A stretch of 64,000 nucleotides of DNA from Actinomycetota bacterium (lineage in GTDB: Bacteria > Actinomycetota > Actinomycetes > S36-B12 > CAIYMF01): assembly GCA_026393115.1 (NCBI GenBank), contig JAPLAU010000008.1, positions 62,001-126,000 of the forward strand, written 5' to 3'. Positions 28,220 to 37,232 of the stretch are shown here, piece by piece (position 1 is the stretch's first letter; the number at the start of each line of letters is the position of its first letter). Below the pieces are notes generated by a model. It was not told the origin of the DNA. It ran no database searches and worked only from the letters and a program-made list of their open reading frames with translations. The position numbers were made by a program, and so were the translations under genes.

Positions 28220-28339
28220 CTCGCAATCATGCCTCCCGTCGATGTCGGAACAGAAGCGGGCGGGTCTCGGTCCGGTATCGAACGCTGATCCCAAGGAATC
28301 ACGAAGATATGCTCACCACAACCCAAGGTCGGGAGGGCG

Positions 28340-29170
28340 ATGGACGTCGAGGGGTTTGCAGGGGCGCTAGTGAACTCGGTGGGTCCCGAGGGTGTGCCTG
28401 ACGACCCCGAATCACTGGTCCACCGAATCTGTGAAGATATTCGGGGAATGTCGACACCTTCGGCCTTGACGGTGTTGCGGGCTGCAGTCGCCGCCATGGA
28501 GCCAGGCGAGTTGTACCTCGAGGTTGGCTCCTACCGTGGTCGGTCCCTCGTGGGCGCCTTGGCCGAGAGCGACAAGTGTGGAGTAGCGGTTGAGAACTTC
28601 TCTGAATTCCCTGAATCTGCCAGTGAGGCATCCGCGGAATTGGCAGCGAGCCTGATCCGTTGGAAGGTCGATTCCCGAGTCACGGTGCTCGACGGAGACG
28701 CTTTTGAATTGCTACCGCGAGTTCATCTGCCCGCCCCAGTGGGCGTCTACTTCTACGACGGGGTGCACTCGGGGTGGGCTCAATACGCTGCCCTCGGAAT
28801 TGCCGAGAGACTTCTCGCCGATCGGGCGGTTGTGATCATCGACGATGCGACGTGGCCTCAGGTGGCACAGGCGACCGACTCGTATCTAGCGCGACATTCT
28901 GGCTACCAATTGATCGCTGATTACCGCGCACTGTCGCAAGATGATCCGGTCTGGTGCAATGGGTTGCGCGTGTATGCGTGGCGGCGTCCGGCAAGTTGGA
29001 GTCCGTCGATTGGCCGGGATGTGGCCTGGCGGGCACATGCCCAGCGGCGTATTGACTCGCCGCTACGCAGTGCGGCGTGGTCTCTCCTGTCTGACCATCC
29101 GCGGTCATTCAATGCGGTGCGGACGTTGGTGACTCGGGGTGCAACGCAAGTGACGGAGCAGCATGACTGA
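28340..29170 (+). CDS. Class I SAM-dependent methyltransferase (Methyltransf_24-like)
   Basis: The protein has 276 residues. The SAM-binding part has LYLEVGSYRGRSLVGAL (EVGSYRG at 61-67), then GVAVENFSEF, VTVLDGDAFELL, and YFYDGVHSGW with VVIIDDATWPQV. These are the motifs of the type 24 family, which often methylates sugars or natural products. The last 70 residues are Arg-rich and less conserved. The ATG has a GGGAGGGCG site. The end overlaps the next AftD-like gene by eight bases, so they are coupled. The substrate is unknown; a glycan role is inferred from neighbours. Confidence 0.82.
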   Translation: MDVEGFAGALVNSVGPEGVPDDPESLVHRICEDIRGMSTPSALTVLRAAVAAMEPGELYLEVGSYRGRSLVGALAESDKCGVAVENFSEFPESASEASAELAASLIRWKVDSRVTVLDGDAFELLPRVHLPAPVGVYFYDGVHSGWAQYAALGIAERLLADRAVVIIDDATWPQVAQATDSYLARHSGYQLIADYRALSQDDPVWCNGLRVYAWRRPASWSPSIGRDVAWRAHAQRRIDSPLRSAAWSLLSDHPRSFNAVRTLVTRGATQVTEQHD

Positions 29171-32100
29171 GTTGTTGGACCATGCTGTGGATGCCGGTCC
29201 CTCAGTTGGCCTGAGTGGGCGATGGCGCAATTTCGAGGAACGAACCCGTCGGTGGGCGTCGTCCGGGGCAGGGTTCGCGTCGATTGCATTGTGGACGGCG
29301 TTGGCTCTCGTCGTTGTACTCAATAGCCCCGGAGTGTTCGTCCCTGACATTAAGCCCGAGGTCTATCTGCAACCCTGGGCGTCGGTCGGGCTATTCGCAA
29401 TGCCTTGGCAAGTGTCGCCTCAATTGGGGTGGGCGAACTTCAATGTGGGGCTGGCGCCGGTCCCCCTTGCGGTCGCTGCCATTCAGTTACTGGGGGTCGA
29501 TCCGGAATTCTCAGTGCGCGTGGTGCGACTGTTGTTGCTCACGATTGCGGCGGCTGGCGCTGCCCGCCTCATCTGCGTTGTAGGTCCGGGACGAGACCGT
29601 CCGTGGGTGCGGTTGGCCGCGGCCGTTCTTATCGTGGCGAATCCCTACACGGTCGTGGGAGGCTCCACGCTCGCGGTCTTGCTGCCGATGGCGTTCCTGC
29701 CGTGGTTTCTCATCGCCGTAATCAAGTCGATCTGGCAGGGTGGCTGGAGATGGCCAGCCGTTGCTGCGCTCGTATTTGCGGCCATGTCGGGGATGAATGT
29801 GGGCGTGATTCCCCTACTGCAACTGGTCAGTGTTCCGTTTCTCGCGTGGTTTGCAGTGCGTGATCGAGGGCTCGCAGTTCGCACGGGAGTGAGGGCATTG
29901 CTGCGCATCGCTGTGTTGGTGATTGCCGTATCGCTGTACTGGATCGTTCCGTCTCTTTCAGGTGCGGCCTTCGGGGTCTCGGTTGTGCAAAATTCCGAGA
30001 CGCTCGACGGCATCCATGCGATTTCTTCAATTGCGGAGGTCGTGCGAGGACTCGGCATGTGGTCGATGTACGGCTCCGACACTCAGGGGCCGTGGCAACC
30101 GGGCTTTGTCTCGTATCTCACGTCTCCACTTGTCGTCGTGGCCACTTTCGGATTCTTCGTGGCCGTGCTCTGGAGTCTTGGCCGGATCCCGCGGTCGATC
30201 GCGCGGCCCTTCGGCGCGATGGCCGTGACTGCCGCTGTTCTCATGATGGGTCTTTACCCCATCGATCACCCGGCACCTATGGCTTCTGCTCTGCGCTGGG
30301 TGTTCACCGAGTTCCCAGTCTCCGGAGCATTTCGAACCCTCAACAAGCTGGGTGCGGTTCTTGTCATCGCTGGTGTGATTCTTGTGACGTCTGCTCTGAG
30401 TACTCTTGCGCCCCGGACTTGGAGTGTCCCTCGTCGGGTTTGCACAGTGCTTGCTGTGGTGGCTGTGCTGTCGGCCAGTGTCTGGCCAGCGCTCTCAGGA
30501 GGTCTCTACCCGCGCGAACTTCCGATACCTGATTACTGGAAACAGGCCGCGGCCGCGGTTGATGCACGCAATACCGACTCGCGTGTGTGGCTCATCCCTG
30601 GAGAGGTTCAGGGTGATTACACCTGGTCTACGTCCCAGCCTGATGATCTGGCGCTTCCGCTCTTCACTCGGCGCTCCCTGTTGCGCACGGTATTGCCGAC
30701 GGCATCGCCGAGCGCAGCCAACTTACTGGCTGGCATAGACAGTCGATTGCAGGCGGGAGAGCTCTTCCCTGGCACATTGTCGTCATTCGCACGGCGCCTG
30801 TCGGTCGGTGATCTTGTTGTCCGAAACGATTCGCAATGGCTCCCCCCACTAGGTGCACGTCCATGGGTGGTGCGGGGCCAGATTGCTGGTGACACGGGGC
30901 TCGGCAAGGAGCAGGCGTGGGGAACGCCGGGCGAGAATATTGAGAACGGAGGTGGTCTCGAGCAATTTGGTGACCAGAGCCTGCCGCCCGTGCAGGCGTT
31001 CCCCGTTGTCTCACCGCTTCCTTTCATTCGCGCCGAAAGTCTGCGAGGGGCCTTGTTGGTGGCGGGGGATGGGGCGTCACTTTCCGCGGTTTATGAAGCG
31101 GGGCTGATGCCACAGGATCAGTCACACCTGTACTTGGGTGATCTCAGTGAACGTCAATTTGCCGACCTTCTCGGACCGGAACGCAGGATCGTTCTCACCG
31201 ATGGCAATCGACGCATCAATGTTTCGCCCGCTCGCCTTACTCAAGGGCAGAGTGCACTTCTCCCGGCGTCACAGGAGTTGGAGTCATCGCGCGCGCTGGG
31301 CACCGCGGATGATCAGACAGTGCTGCAAGTTGAGGGCGGCTCGGTTTCGGTGACGCCGGTGCAGAGCATTGGGGCTCCCATCGCGTGGGGAACACCGGAG
31401 AAAGCGTTCGACGGTAATCGGCGTACTTCGTGGCAATTCGGCGGATTCGAGCAGGTCGTTGGTACGTCGTTGACAGCCAGTTTCCCGGAGCCGCTCGACG
31501 TCGGGACCATCTCGATTACACAAGTGAGCACAGGGCCGGTGAGCATCGATTCGGTGGTTGTCGCGGCTGGCAACCAGACAGTGGAAGCAAAGCTTCGGCC
31601 CGATGGTACGACCCGGATTCCACTCGATGCAAGCAATGCGTCGAGCCTGACCGTCACGGTGAAATCCACTCAAGGTTCAGGACTAAATCTGGTCGCCATT
31701 TCAGAGATCACCATCCCAGGATTTCAACTCTCCCGGGTCGCGCGTTTACCCGACCGACTTGACCTGATGGCCTCGCAACTGGACGCCTCGGGCTGGCTGG
31801 CGCTTGCCGGAACACCAATCGACGTAGTGTTGAGAAGAGAGTCAACAGGATCTTGGAACTCCTCGGAAGAGGACGGCCTACTACGCGACTTCTCGCTCCC
31901 TCTGGATCGAAGCTTCCGCGTCTATGGCCTTGCCCGGGTGCCCCCGGCGACCCTTGATGCCGATGGCTGTTTCCCGCTGGCCCAGATCGATGGTCAACCG
32001 GTGCGCGCCCGCGTCTTGGGCCCTTCTGCGTCCCCCTACGCGTCTTTGGTCGCCGGTTGCGACCCGCTCATGCTTCTCCAAGGCAAGCATCAGATTCGGC

Positions 32101-32858
32101 CCGCGCCCGGGGCCGTCGTCGATCGGCTGACTCTGCGTGATTCCTTGGGCGAGAAGGTGGTGTCGCCGGGTCCCGTGCCAGCGGTAACTTTCTCGGAGCA
32201 ACCGGGTCCTCGCTACGGCGTCTCGGTGGCGAATACGCCAGTACCGGTTCTTCTTGTTGCGGCTGAGGCGGCTGATCCTCGGTGGAATTGGTCCGGCCCC
32301 ACACTCACGCCTAGGACGATGATTGTTGACGGGGGATTGAATGGCTGGATACTTCCTGCCGGCTCGGCGACCTCTGGCGTCATCGCGTTCGGACCACAGT
32401 CGCGCGATGTGGTGGCCATGACAATTTCGGCTCTTGTGGTCCTCGGATGCCTGGTACTGGCTGTTCCCCTCGTGTTCGGCCGATTCCGACGCCGTGATCC
32501 CGACGTCGTGGTGGCTAGTTCGAGGGCGTTCTCAGTGTGGGCTTTGGTGATCCCTGTCGTGGTGTTGTTCCTTGCTCTCGGCACGGTGCCTGCCCTTGCG
32601 GGTGGAGTGGCAGTCGTGTGGTGGTTGCGCGAGCGTTCGTGGCGACGGTTGGTGAGTGCGTCGGTACTTCTTGGCGTGTGTGTTCCCGTGGTGTGGTTGT
32701 TGGGTGCCCGTGACATTTTCGGTACCGTCTCCGGTGCGCTGGTGACTACGAATGCATGGCCCAACGTCGTTGCCGGTGCCGCCTTATCTGTTGCGCTCAT
32801 CGCGCAGGTCGTGCGGGGTCGCCACGATCCCCACGTTCCTCAGGAGGTAGCGCCATGA
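29163..32858 (+). CDS. Second AftD-like (DUF3367) membrane glycosyltransferase
   Basis: The protein has 1231 residues. The first external loop (VFVPDIKPEVYLQPWASVGL) corresponds to the AftD loop PDTKLDLVIDPVG of the gene 11 kb upstream but is clearly diverged. About 11 helices fill residues 35-430. The long external part includes a discoidin-like module near 740-850 (PEKAFDGNRRTSWQFGG) and a GWILPAGSATSGVIAFGP segment like that of AftD. Terminal helices follow near 1080-1220. It is coupled to the methyltransferase before it and to the GT2 gene after it. It probably adds a sugar from a polyprenyl-phosphate donor to a surface glycan; the sugar is not known. Confidence 0.78.
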   Translation: MTELLDHAVDAGPSVGLSGRWRNFEERTRRWASSGAGFASIALWTALALVVVLNSPGVFVPDIKPEVYLQPWASVGLFAMPWQVSPQLGWANFNVGLAPVPLAVAAIQLLGVDPEFSVRVVRLLLLTIAAAGAARLICVVGPGRDRPWVRLAAAVLIVANPYTVVGGSTLAVLLPMAFLPWFLIAVIKSIWQGGWRWPAVAALVFAAMSGMNVGVIPLLQLVSVPFLAWFAVRDRGLAVRTGVRALLRIAVLVIAVSLYWIVPSLSGAAFGVSVVQNSETLDGIHAISSIAEVVRGLGMWSMYGSDTQGPWQPGFVSYLTSPLVVVATFGFFVAVLWSLGRIPRSIARPFGAMAVTAAVLMMGLYPIDHPAPMASALRWVFTEFPVSGAFRTLNKLGAVLVIAGVILVTSALSTLAPRTWSVPRRVCTVLAVVAVLSASVWPALSGGLYPRELPIPDYWKQAAAAVDARNTDSRVWLIPGEVQGDYTWSTSQPDDLALPLFTRRSLLRTVLPTASPSAANLLAGIDSRLQAGELFPGTLSSFARRLSVGDLVVRNDSQWLPPLGARPWVVRGQIAGDTGLGKEQAWGTPGENIENGGGLEQFGDQSLPPVQAFPVVSPLPFIRAESLRGALLVAGDGASLSAVYEAGLMPQDQSHLYLGDLSERQFADLLGPERRIVLTDGNRRINVSPARLTQGQSALLPASQELESSRALGTADDQTVLQVEGGSVSVTPVQSIGAPIAWGTPEKAFDGNRRTSWQFGGFEQVVGTSLTASFPEPLDVGTISITQVSTGPVSIDSVVVAAGNQTVEAKLRPDGTTRIPLDASNASSLTVTVKSTQGSGLNLVAISEITIPGFQLSRVARLPDRLDLMASQLDASGWLALAGTPIDVVLRRESTGSWNSSEEDGLLRDFSLPLDRSFRVYGLARVPPATLDADGCFPLAQIDGQPVRARVLGPSASPYASLVAGCDPLMLLQGKHQIRPAPGAVVDRLTLRDSLGEKVVSPGPVPAVTFSEQPGPRYGVSVANTPVPVLLVAAEAADPRWNWSGPTLTPRTMIVDGGLNGWILPAGSATSGVIAFGPQSRDVVAMTISALVVLGCLVLAVPLVFGRFRRRDPDVVVASSRAFSVWALVIPVVVLFLALGTVPALAGGVAVVWWLRERSWRRLVSASVLLGVCVPVVWLLGARDIFGTVSGALVTTNAWPNVVAGAALSVALIAQVVRGRHDPHVPQEVAP

Positions 32859-33673
32859 CTGAGACCGTTTCGGTCGTAGTGACGACCAAGAATGTTGAGC
32901 GAACGCTCGAAGCGTGTCTGGATTCGATTGCGGCACAGACATTTCAACCGCTGGAGATCATCGTTGTCGACAACTTCAGCGTCGACGCCACGCGGGAAAT
33001 TGCCCGACGTTGGACCGACAAGTTGTTGGTAGCAGGACCTGAGCGCAGTGTGCAACGGAACACGGGATTCGAAGCTGCCGAGGGTAATTGGGTGATGTGG
33101 GTTGATGCCGACATGGTGTTGCGGCCCGATGTTCTCGAGGCGTGTCTCGCAGCTGTTCACGAGTCGGGCGCACGCGCGGTGTCGGTTCCGGAGACGACAG
33201 TCGGTCAGGGATATTGGACTCGAGTGCGTGCCCTTGAGCGACACTGCTATTCCGATCAACCGGCGCTGTTCAACCCGCGTTTCCTTGAGCGAGGGTTGTT
33301 GGAGGAACTCGGTGGTTTTGATTCGTCCATGGCTGGTCCTGAGGATGCCGATCTGAGGCACCGCCTTGCCGCAGCGAGTGTTCCCTGTGGTGTGGCCAAG
33401 GCCTGGATCGATCATGACGAGGGACGTTTGACATTGCGCGGCGTGTGGGGAAAACGGGTCTACTACGGTACGAGTATTCCGGCGTTCACACAGAGCAATC
33501 CGAGTGGTCTTGCCGATCAGGCCCGCGACACGATGGCGGCGTACTGGAGCCATCGGGGTGATCTTGTGCGGCGACCAGATCTTGCGGCGGGGATGGTGGT
33601 GCTACGTGGCATGGAGTCAGTTGCCTATCTGCGCGGAGCATGGGAGGGACGCCGTGAACGCCATGGAAGCTGA
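32855..33673 (+). CDS. Glycosyltransferase family 2
   Basis: The protein has 272 residues, with a GT-A fold beginning VSVVVTTKNVERTLEACLDS. The metal-binding DAD lies at 84-86 (MWVDADMVLRP). An acidic motif (AGPEDADLRHRL) marks the acceptor side. No membrane helix was seen, so it acts in the cytoplasm, probably on a lipid-linked glycan or a polyprenyl phosphate. I chose the ATG at 32855, which overlaps the preceding TGA (ATGA) and has AGGAGG at 32842-32847, rather than an upstream GTG frame. The gene overlaps the following methyltransferase gene by 20 bases. Confidence 0.88.
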   Translation: MTETVSVVVTTKNVERTLEACLDSIAAQTFQPLEIIVVDNFSVDATREIARRWTDKLLVAGPERSVQRNTGFEAAEGNWVMWVDADMVLRPDVLEACLAAVHESGARAVSVPETTVGQGYWTRVRALERHCYSDQPALFNPRFLERGLLEELGGFDSSMAGPEDADLRHRLAAASVPCGVAKAWIDHDEGRLTLRGVWGKRVYYGTSIPAFTQSNPSGLADQARDTMAAYWSHRGDLVRRPDLAAGMVVLRGMESVAYLRGAWEGRRERHGS

Positions 33674-34499
33674 GCCGATGTGCGAGGTCTGCGGTGGTGC
33701 AACGCGTGAACGAATAACTGGCCGCGGGCTACTCCGTGAGTGTGCCGAGTGTGGGCATGTGCGGCGTGATCTCTCGCTCATGCCCGCCCGTCGGGAAGAA
33801 ACCTGGGGCGGCAGTGGGACGGGGGAACGTGTGCGCGTCGATCTAACCTACCGCCGACTGCGCCGACGGTTACGGGGTCTTCGCATCGATCGGGTGCTCG
33901 ATGTTGGCTGCGGAGATGGAGCGCTTCTACGACGCTTTCTCGATGATGGGGCCGACGTGGTGGGCTGCGATCCGGGGCTCCTCGGGCGACCCGTTGACGA
34001 GAGAGTGAGTCAATTGAGTGCCGTACATGCCTGCACTCTCGATGAATTGCCAGACAGTGAACCCTTCGACCTCGTGTTGGCAGTTCATGTCGTAGAACAC
34101 CTGCCGACCGCGGTGCCGGCATGGCAGTCGCTGCTGCATCGAACGCGGCCCGGCGGAACTGTGTACGCCGTGACTCCTGCCGCGGACAGTGGGCAACTGG
34201 ATGCGTTTGAGGACGCATGGTGGATGCTCGACGATCCGACGCACGTTCGCTTCTACTCGGGCGACTCCCTCGCTCAAGCCGCTCTCGCGGCCGGAGCGGC
34301 CGCTGTGGTGATTCGCCGACCGCGAGATGACAGCCTGATGTGCGAAGGAATGAGTGTGGGCAATTGGCTCTCTGACAAGGGAGTCTCGGCCAGAGTTGCA
34401 AGCACTCTTGGTCTGCTGAGCGCGCCGGTTTTCGCTGGGCGGCGAATGGTGAACTCGAAGTGGAGCCCTGTGATTGAGGCGTGGGTCACGGCCTCTTAG
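33654..34499 (+). CDS. Zinc-ribbon plus SAM-dependent methyltransferase
   Basis: The protein has 281 residues. An N-terminal CxxC pair set (C10, C13, C30, C33: CEVCGG and CAECGH) is a zinc ribbon as in sugar C-methyltransferases and related enzymes. The SAM domain starts with VLDVGCGDGALLRRFL, followed by VVGCDPG and FDLVLAVHVVEHLPT. The GTG at 33654 follows GGGAGGG by 5 nt, which favours it over the ATG at 33663. It ends the polysaccharide island; its stop is interleaved with that of the convergent exonuclease gene. Confidence 0.82.
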   Translation: MNAMEAEPMCEVCGGATRERITGRGLLRECAECGHVRRDLSLMPARREETWGGSGTGERVRVDLTYRRLRRRLRGLRIDRVLDVGCGDGALLRRFLDDGADVVGCDPGLLGRPVDERVSQLSAVHACTLDELPDSEPFDLVLAVHVVEHLPTAVPAWQSLLHRTRPGGTVYAVTPAADSGQLDAFEDAWWMLDDPTHVRFYSGDSLAQAALAAGAAAVVIRRPRDDSLMCEGMSVGNWLSDKGVSARVASTLGLLSAPVFAGRRMVNSKWSPVIEAWVTAS

Positions 34500-35281
34500 C
34501 CATTGAGTTCAACCACCACGGGCGCGTGATCGCTCGTTCCCTTGCCCTTGCGCGCCTCGCGATCGACGTACGCGTCGGTGACCCGCGAAGCGAAAGCCGG
34601 ATTCGCATACGCAAGGTCGATGCGCATGCCCTTGTTCTTCGGAAAGGCCAACTGCCGGTAGTCCCAGAAGGTGTACGCGATGTCGTACTTCAGCGGTCGC
34701 GGGAGTACCTCAACCAGACCTGTTGCTTCAAGTGCGGTGAGCGTCGCCCGCTCTTGCGGTGTCACGTGCGTGGACTCGGCGAACAGCGCAATGTCCCACA
34801 CATCGGCATCGGTGGGCGCGACGTTGTAGTCGCCGAGATAGGCCAACGGAAGGTCGCCCACAGCCGCGAGTTCTGCCTCGGCAGTGACGCGCAGTTGCTC
34901 AAGCCAGGTCAACTTGTACTGAAAGTGTTCGTGTGAGGGTTCGCGGCCGTTCGGCACGTACAGCGACCACACCCGCACGCCGCCGCACGTCGCACCGATG
35001 GCGCGCGGCTCGACGACTCCCTCGAATTCGGGTTGATTCGGAAGGTCGCGCACGACGTCGGAGATGCCGACGCGCGAGATGATCGCGACGCCATTCCAGC
35101 GACCATCGCCATGTGCTGCCGATTCATATCCCGCCGCGGCCAGCGCCTCAGCCGGAAAGGCGTCGGTGGCGCACTTGAGTTCCTGCAGGCACACCACATC
35201 GGGTTCAACGCGTTCGAGCCACGCGAGCAGGTGCTCGAGGCGAGAGGTCACCGAGTTGATGTTCCAGGTTGCAATCCGCAT
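34496..35281 (-). CDS. xthA: Exodeoxyribonuclease III
   Basis: This 261-residue protein is an AP endonuclease/3'-exonuclease of the ExoIII family, used in base excision repair. Family motifs are MRIATWNINSV at the start, VVCLQELKC (the metal-binding Glu), YLGDYNVAP (catalytic Asp and Asn), and the terminal SDHAPVVVEL (Asp-His). An open frame extends upstream to 35644, but homologues begin at MRIATWN, so the ATG at 35281 is chosen. It is not related to the polysaccharide cluster and marks the return to housekeeping genes. Confidence 0.93.
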   Translation of the reverse strand: MRIATWNINSVTSRLEHLLAWLERVEPDVVCLQELKCATDAFPAEALAAAGYESAAHGDGRWNGVAIISRVGISDVVRDLPNQPEFEGVVEPRAIGATCGGVRVWSLYVPNGREPSHEHFQYKLTWLEQLRVTAEAELAAVGDLPLAYLGDYNVAPTDADVWDIALFAESTHVTPQERATLTALEATGLVEVLPRPLKYDIAYTFWDYRQLAFPKNKGMRIDLAYANPAFASRVTDAYVDREARKGKGTSDHAPVVVELNG

Positions 35282-35333
35282 CGCTGTCGTTTCCACCCCC
35301 TGATTCTGCCCGACTCCTACCCCCACCCCTTCA

Positions 35334-35353
35334 CCCCCATTTCCGCATGGGGG
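35334..35353. other. GC-rich hairpin in the xthA / secreted-protein gap
   Basis: CCCCCAT (35334-35340) pairs with ATGGGGG (35347-35353) around a six-base loop. There is no following T run, so it is not a clear intrinsic terminator. It lies in the 194-base gap before the leaderless start at 35476. Confidence 0.4.
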
Positions 35354-35463
35354 GACATTAGGCACGCATAGACGCAGTTTTCGGTACCCATGGAATGAAA
35401 TGGGGAGGCGTCCACAGCGCGGAATGCCCTCGCGCAGGCCTAGGTGCTGGGCCCACCCTGCAC

Positions 35464-35469
35464 TAGGTT
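35464..35469 (+). promoter_or_regulatory. -10 element of the secreted-protein gene
   Basis: TAGGTT ends 6 nt before the ATG at 35476, again without a ribosome binding site. Confidence 0.5.
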
Positions 35470-35475
35470 CGATGA

Positions 35476-35997
35476 ATGAACCCAACGCGAACTCGCCTCC
35501 TGCGCGCCACGGCACTTGCCTCAGCAGCTGCCCTCGGGATGGTTCCAATCGCTGCGGCCGCCTCAGCCGACGCCGCGCCGGCTGAGAAGAAGGCCAAGGC
35601 TCCGAGCGAGAAAACCACCCTTCCGCTCTGCTCACCCACGGCACCGACTCTCGCGAGCCCGCAGTTCTACGGCGCCAAGGTCACGGTGGGTTTCTTCGAT
35701 GGGGTTAAGCCATTTCCTGCGGTGAACAAGGCCAAGGCGGGTGGCACCCAAGAATTGGAGTTCCGGGTCGAAGACTCCGGGGCTGGGTGTGTCATGTCCG
35801 ATGTCAACGTGGGTTATCTAGCGGTGGTTCACGTCGATTGCGCAACGCTGGATCCGGTTGACTACCTTGACAACGCCCCGGCGGTCTTCGAGGTGCGCGA
35901 GAAGCACTTCAGCGCCAAGTGGGCGGTGCCGGCGGGCAAGGGGCAGTGCTACACGGTGCGAAACGCTGATGTCATGGCGTTGTACCGCACGAAGTGA
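35476..35997 (+). CDS. Secreted protein of unknown function
   Basis: The protein has 173 residues. A clear Sec signal peptide covers residues 1-34: basic TRTRLLR, hydrophobic core, and a cleavage-like ADAAPA. The mature part begins with a Lys/Glu-rich linker and then a beta-rich domain with three Cys (LPLCSP, AGCVMSD, HVDCATLD) and a fourth near the end (GQCYTV), so disulfide pairing is possible. No family was recognised. It is followed by a GNAT-like gene with a four-base overlap, which suggests a two-gene operon. Confidence 0.72.
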   Translation: MNPTRTRLLRATALASAAALGMVPIAAAASADAAPAEKKAKAPSEKTTLPLCSPTAPTLASPQFYGAKVTVGFFDGVKPFPAVNKAKAGGTQELEFRVEDSGAGCVMSDVNVGYLAVVHVDCATLDPVDYLDNAPAVFEVREKHFSAKWAVPAGKGQCYTVRNADVMALYRTK

Positions 35998-36653
35998 CGC
36001 ACGGCTCAATCGAAGCGCCGGCTGACTTCGCCGGCATCTGGTACTTGCGTACGGCGTTGATCGGCCACGACCTGTGGTCGGTTCGGGCCTACCTCAGCGA
36101 TGACCACCCCGACTCAAGCATCGTGGGTCCCGGAGTCGATGCATCGCAGTACTCCGACGCTCTCGTGCTGTGGAAGGCGGGCCTCGATTCGCACCTGCGC
36201 CGCCACATCAGCGTCGCGCAGTGGGCCGTGGCAGGCCTTCCGGATCTCTGGCTGGTGGAAGTACCCGACTCAGTCGATGGACGCCCCGGCTGCAGCATCG
36301 TCGCATTTGCCACCGACCACCTTCCGCCAGGCACCGTTATCGCGAACGATGAGTTCGAGCAGATAGCGCTCACCAACGATGATCAGGCGGGCGCGATGCG
36401 TTGGTGGGCTGACACAGGAACGCTGGATCAGGTGTTCGTGAAGCCCGACATGCGCCGGCGGCATATCGGCAGCTGGCTCGCCTATGCGGTCGAGGCACTG
36501 CACCAGCAACACGGCTGGCCGGGAGTAGTCACTGTGCCGGGACGTCGAACCGACCTTGGCGAACTCGGAACCCACAGACATCAACGCAGGATGGCTCCGC
36601 GCACCGAGCGGGTTGAAGTGGTCGATCCGGAGACCGGACAACGAGCCCCCTGA
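35994..36653 (+). CDS. GNAT-like acetyltransferase, weakly supported
   Basis: The protein has 219 residues. The segment TGTLDQVFVKPDMRRRHIGSWLAYAVEAL (about 140-168 overall) looks like the acetyl-CoA-binding motif of GNAT enzymes (VxPxxRRxxIG), and a beta-alpha pattern surrounds it. The N-terminal half is not recognisable. It starts with GTGA overlapping the secreted-protein stop, so the two are coupled. The C-terminal 40 residues are Arg-rich and probably disordered. Substrate unknown; the family call rests on this one motif. Confidence 0.55.
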   Translation: MTHGSIEAPADFAGIWYLRTALIGHDLWSVRAYLSDDHPDSSIVGPGVDASQYSDALVLWKAGLDSHLRRHISVAQWAVAGLPDLWLVEVPDSVDGRPGCSIVAFATDHLPPGTVIANDEFEQIALTNDDQAGAMRWWADTGTLDQVFVKPDMRRRHIGSWLAYAVEALHQQHGWPGVVTVPGRRTDLGELGTHRHQRRMAPRTERVEVVDPETGQRAP

Positions 36654-36701
36654 TCGATCGGCTGCCGTTGTCCACATCACCGAATCGATGGGGCCATCCA
36701 C

Positions 36702-36723
36702 GGGCTCAACGACTGCTGAGCCC
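36702..36723 (+). terminator. Candidate hairpin terminator before rpsF
   Basis: GGGCTCA (36702-36708) and TGAGCCC (36717-36723) form a perfect 7-bp stem with an 8-base loop, 48 bases after the GNAT-like stop and before the rpsF promoter. No T tract follows, as is common in Actinobacteria. Confidence 0.45.
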
Positions 36724-36766
36724 GATGTCACACCGACCTGATTTCCTGCATGGAGGGGTTGCGCGG

Positions 36767-36877
36767 TAGCCTTGGCAGGCTTGCCGGTTCCCCCGGGATC
36801 CACTCGGAGGAGCGTCAAGCCGACGCACACCCTCCTGCCACGGAGAGCCCGTGGCCGTTTAGCCCACAGGAGGTGGG
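36767..36877 (+). promoter_or_regulatory. rpsF promoter and structured leader
   Basis: A TAGCCT -10-like hexamer (36767-36772) predicts a leader of about 100 nt. Just before the start a CCACGG / CCGTGG hairpin with a five-base loop precedes the AGGAGGTGGG ribosome binding site. S6:S18 binding to rpsF leaders is known in other bacteria; whether this hairpin is such a site is not shown. Confidence 0.4.
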
Positions 36878-37231
36878 ATGTCTACGCGTCACTACGAGGT
36901 CATGGTGATCCTCGACCCTGAACTAGAAGAGCGCACTGTCGCTCCCAGTCTCGATGCCTTTCTCAATGTCGTGAAGGTCGACGGCGGAACCGTCGACAAG
37001 GTCGACATCTGGGGACGTCGTCGTCTCGCCTACGAAATCGACAAGCGCAGTGAAGGTATCTACGCGGTGCTCGACATCTCGTGCACGCCTGCTGCAGTTG
37101 CCGAACTCGACCGCCAGCTCAACCTCAACGACGCCGTGCTGCGCACCAAGGTGCACCGTCCGGCCGTTGTGAAGCCGGCCGTTGTGAAGCCAGTTTTCGA
37201 CAAGCCAGCTGCGGTGAAGGCCGAGGCCTGA
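36878..37231 (+). CDS. rpsF: 30S ribosomal protein S6
   Basis: The protein has 117 residues. The core matches bacterial S6 ([16 protein letters not shown] at the start, [10 protein letters not shown] in the middle). The core ends near residue 90. A tail of about 25 residues follows, built from repeats of PAVVKP encoded by a 15-base direct repeat (from about 37157). Most actinobacterial S6 proteins are about 96 residues, so the tail is an extension. It heads the rpsF-ssb-rpsR-rplI block, with a strong AGGAGG site. Confidence 0.95.
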   Translation: MSTRHYEVMVILDPELEERTVAPSLDAFLNVVKVDGGTVDKVDIWGRRRLAYEIDKRSEGIYAVLDISCTPAAVAELDRQLNLNDAVLRTKVHRPAVVKPAVVKPVFDKPAAVKAEA

Positions 37232-37232
37232 C

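Noticed and set aside
35334-35353. Intrinsic terminator after the secreted-protein promoter region
   Set aside because: The hairpin has no T run and sits upstream of genes in both directions, so it is listed only as a hairpin.
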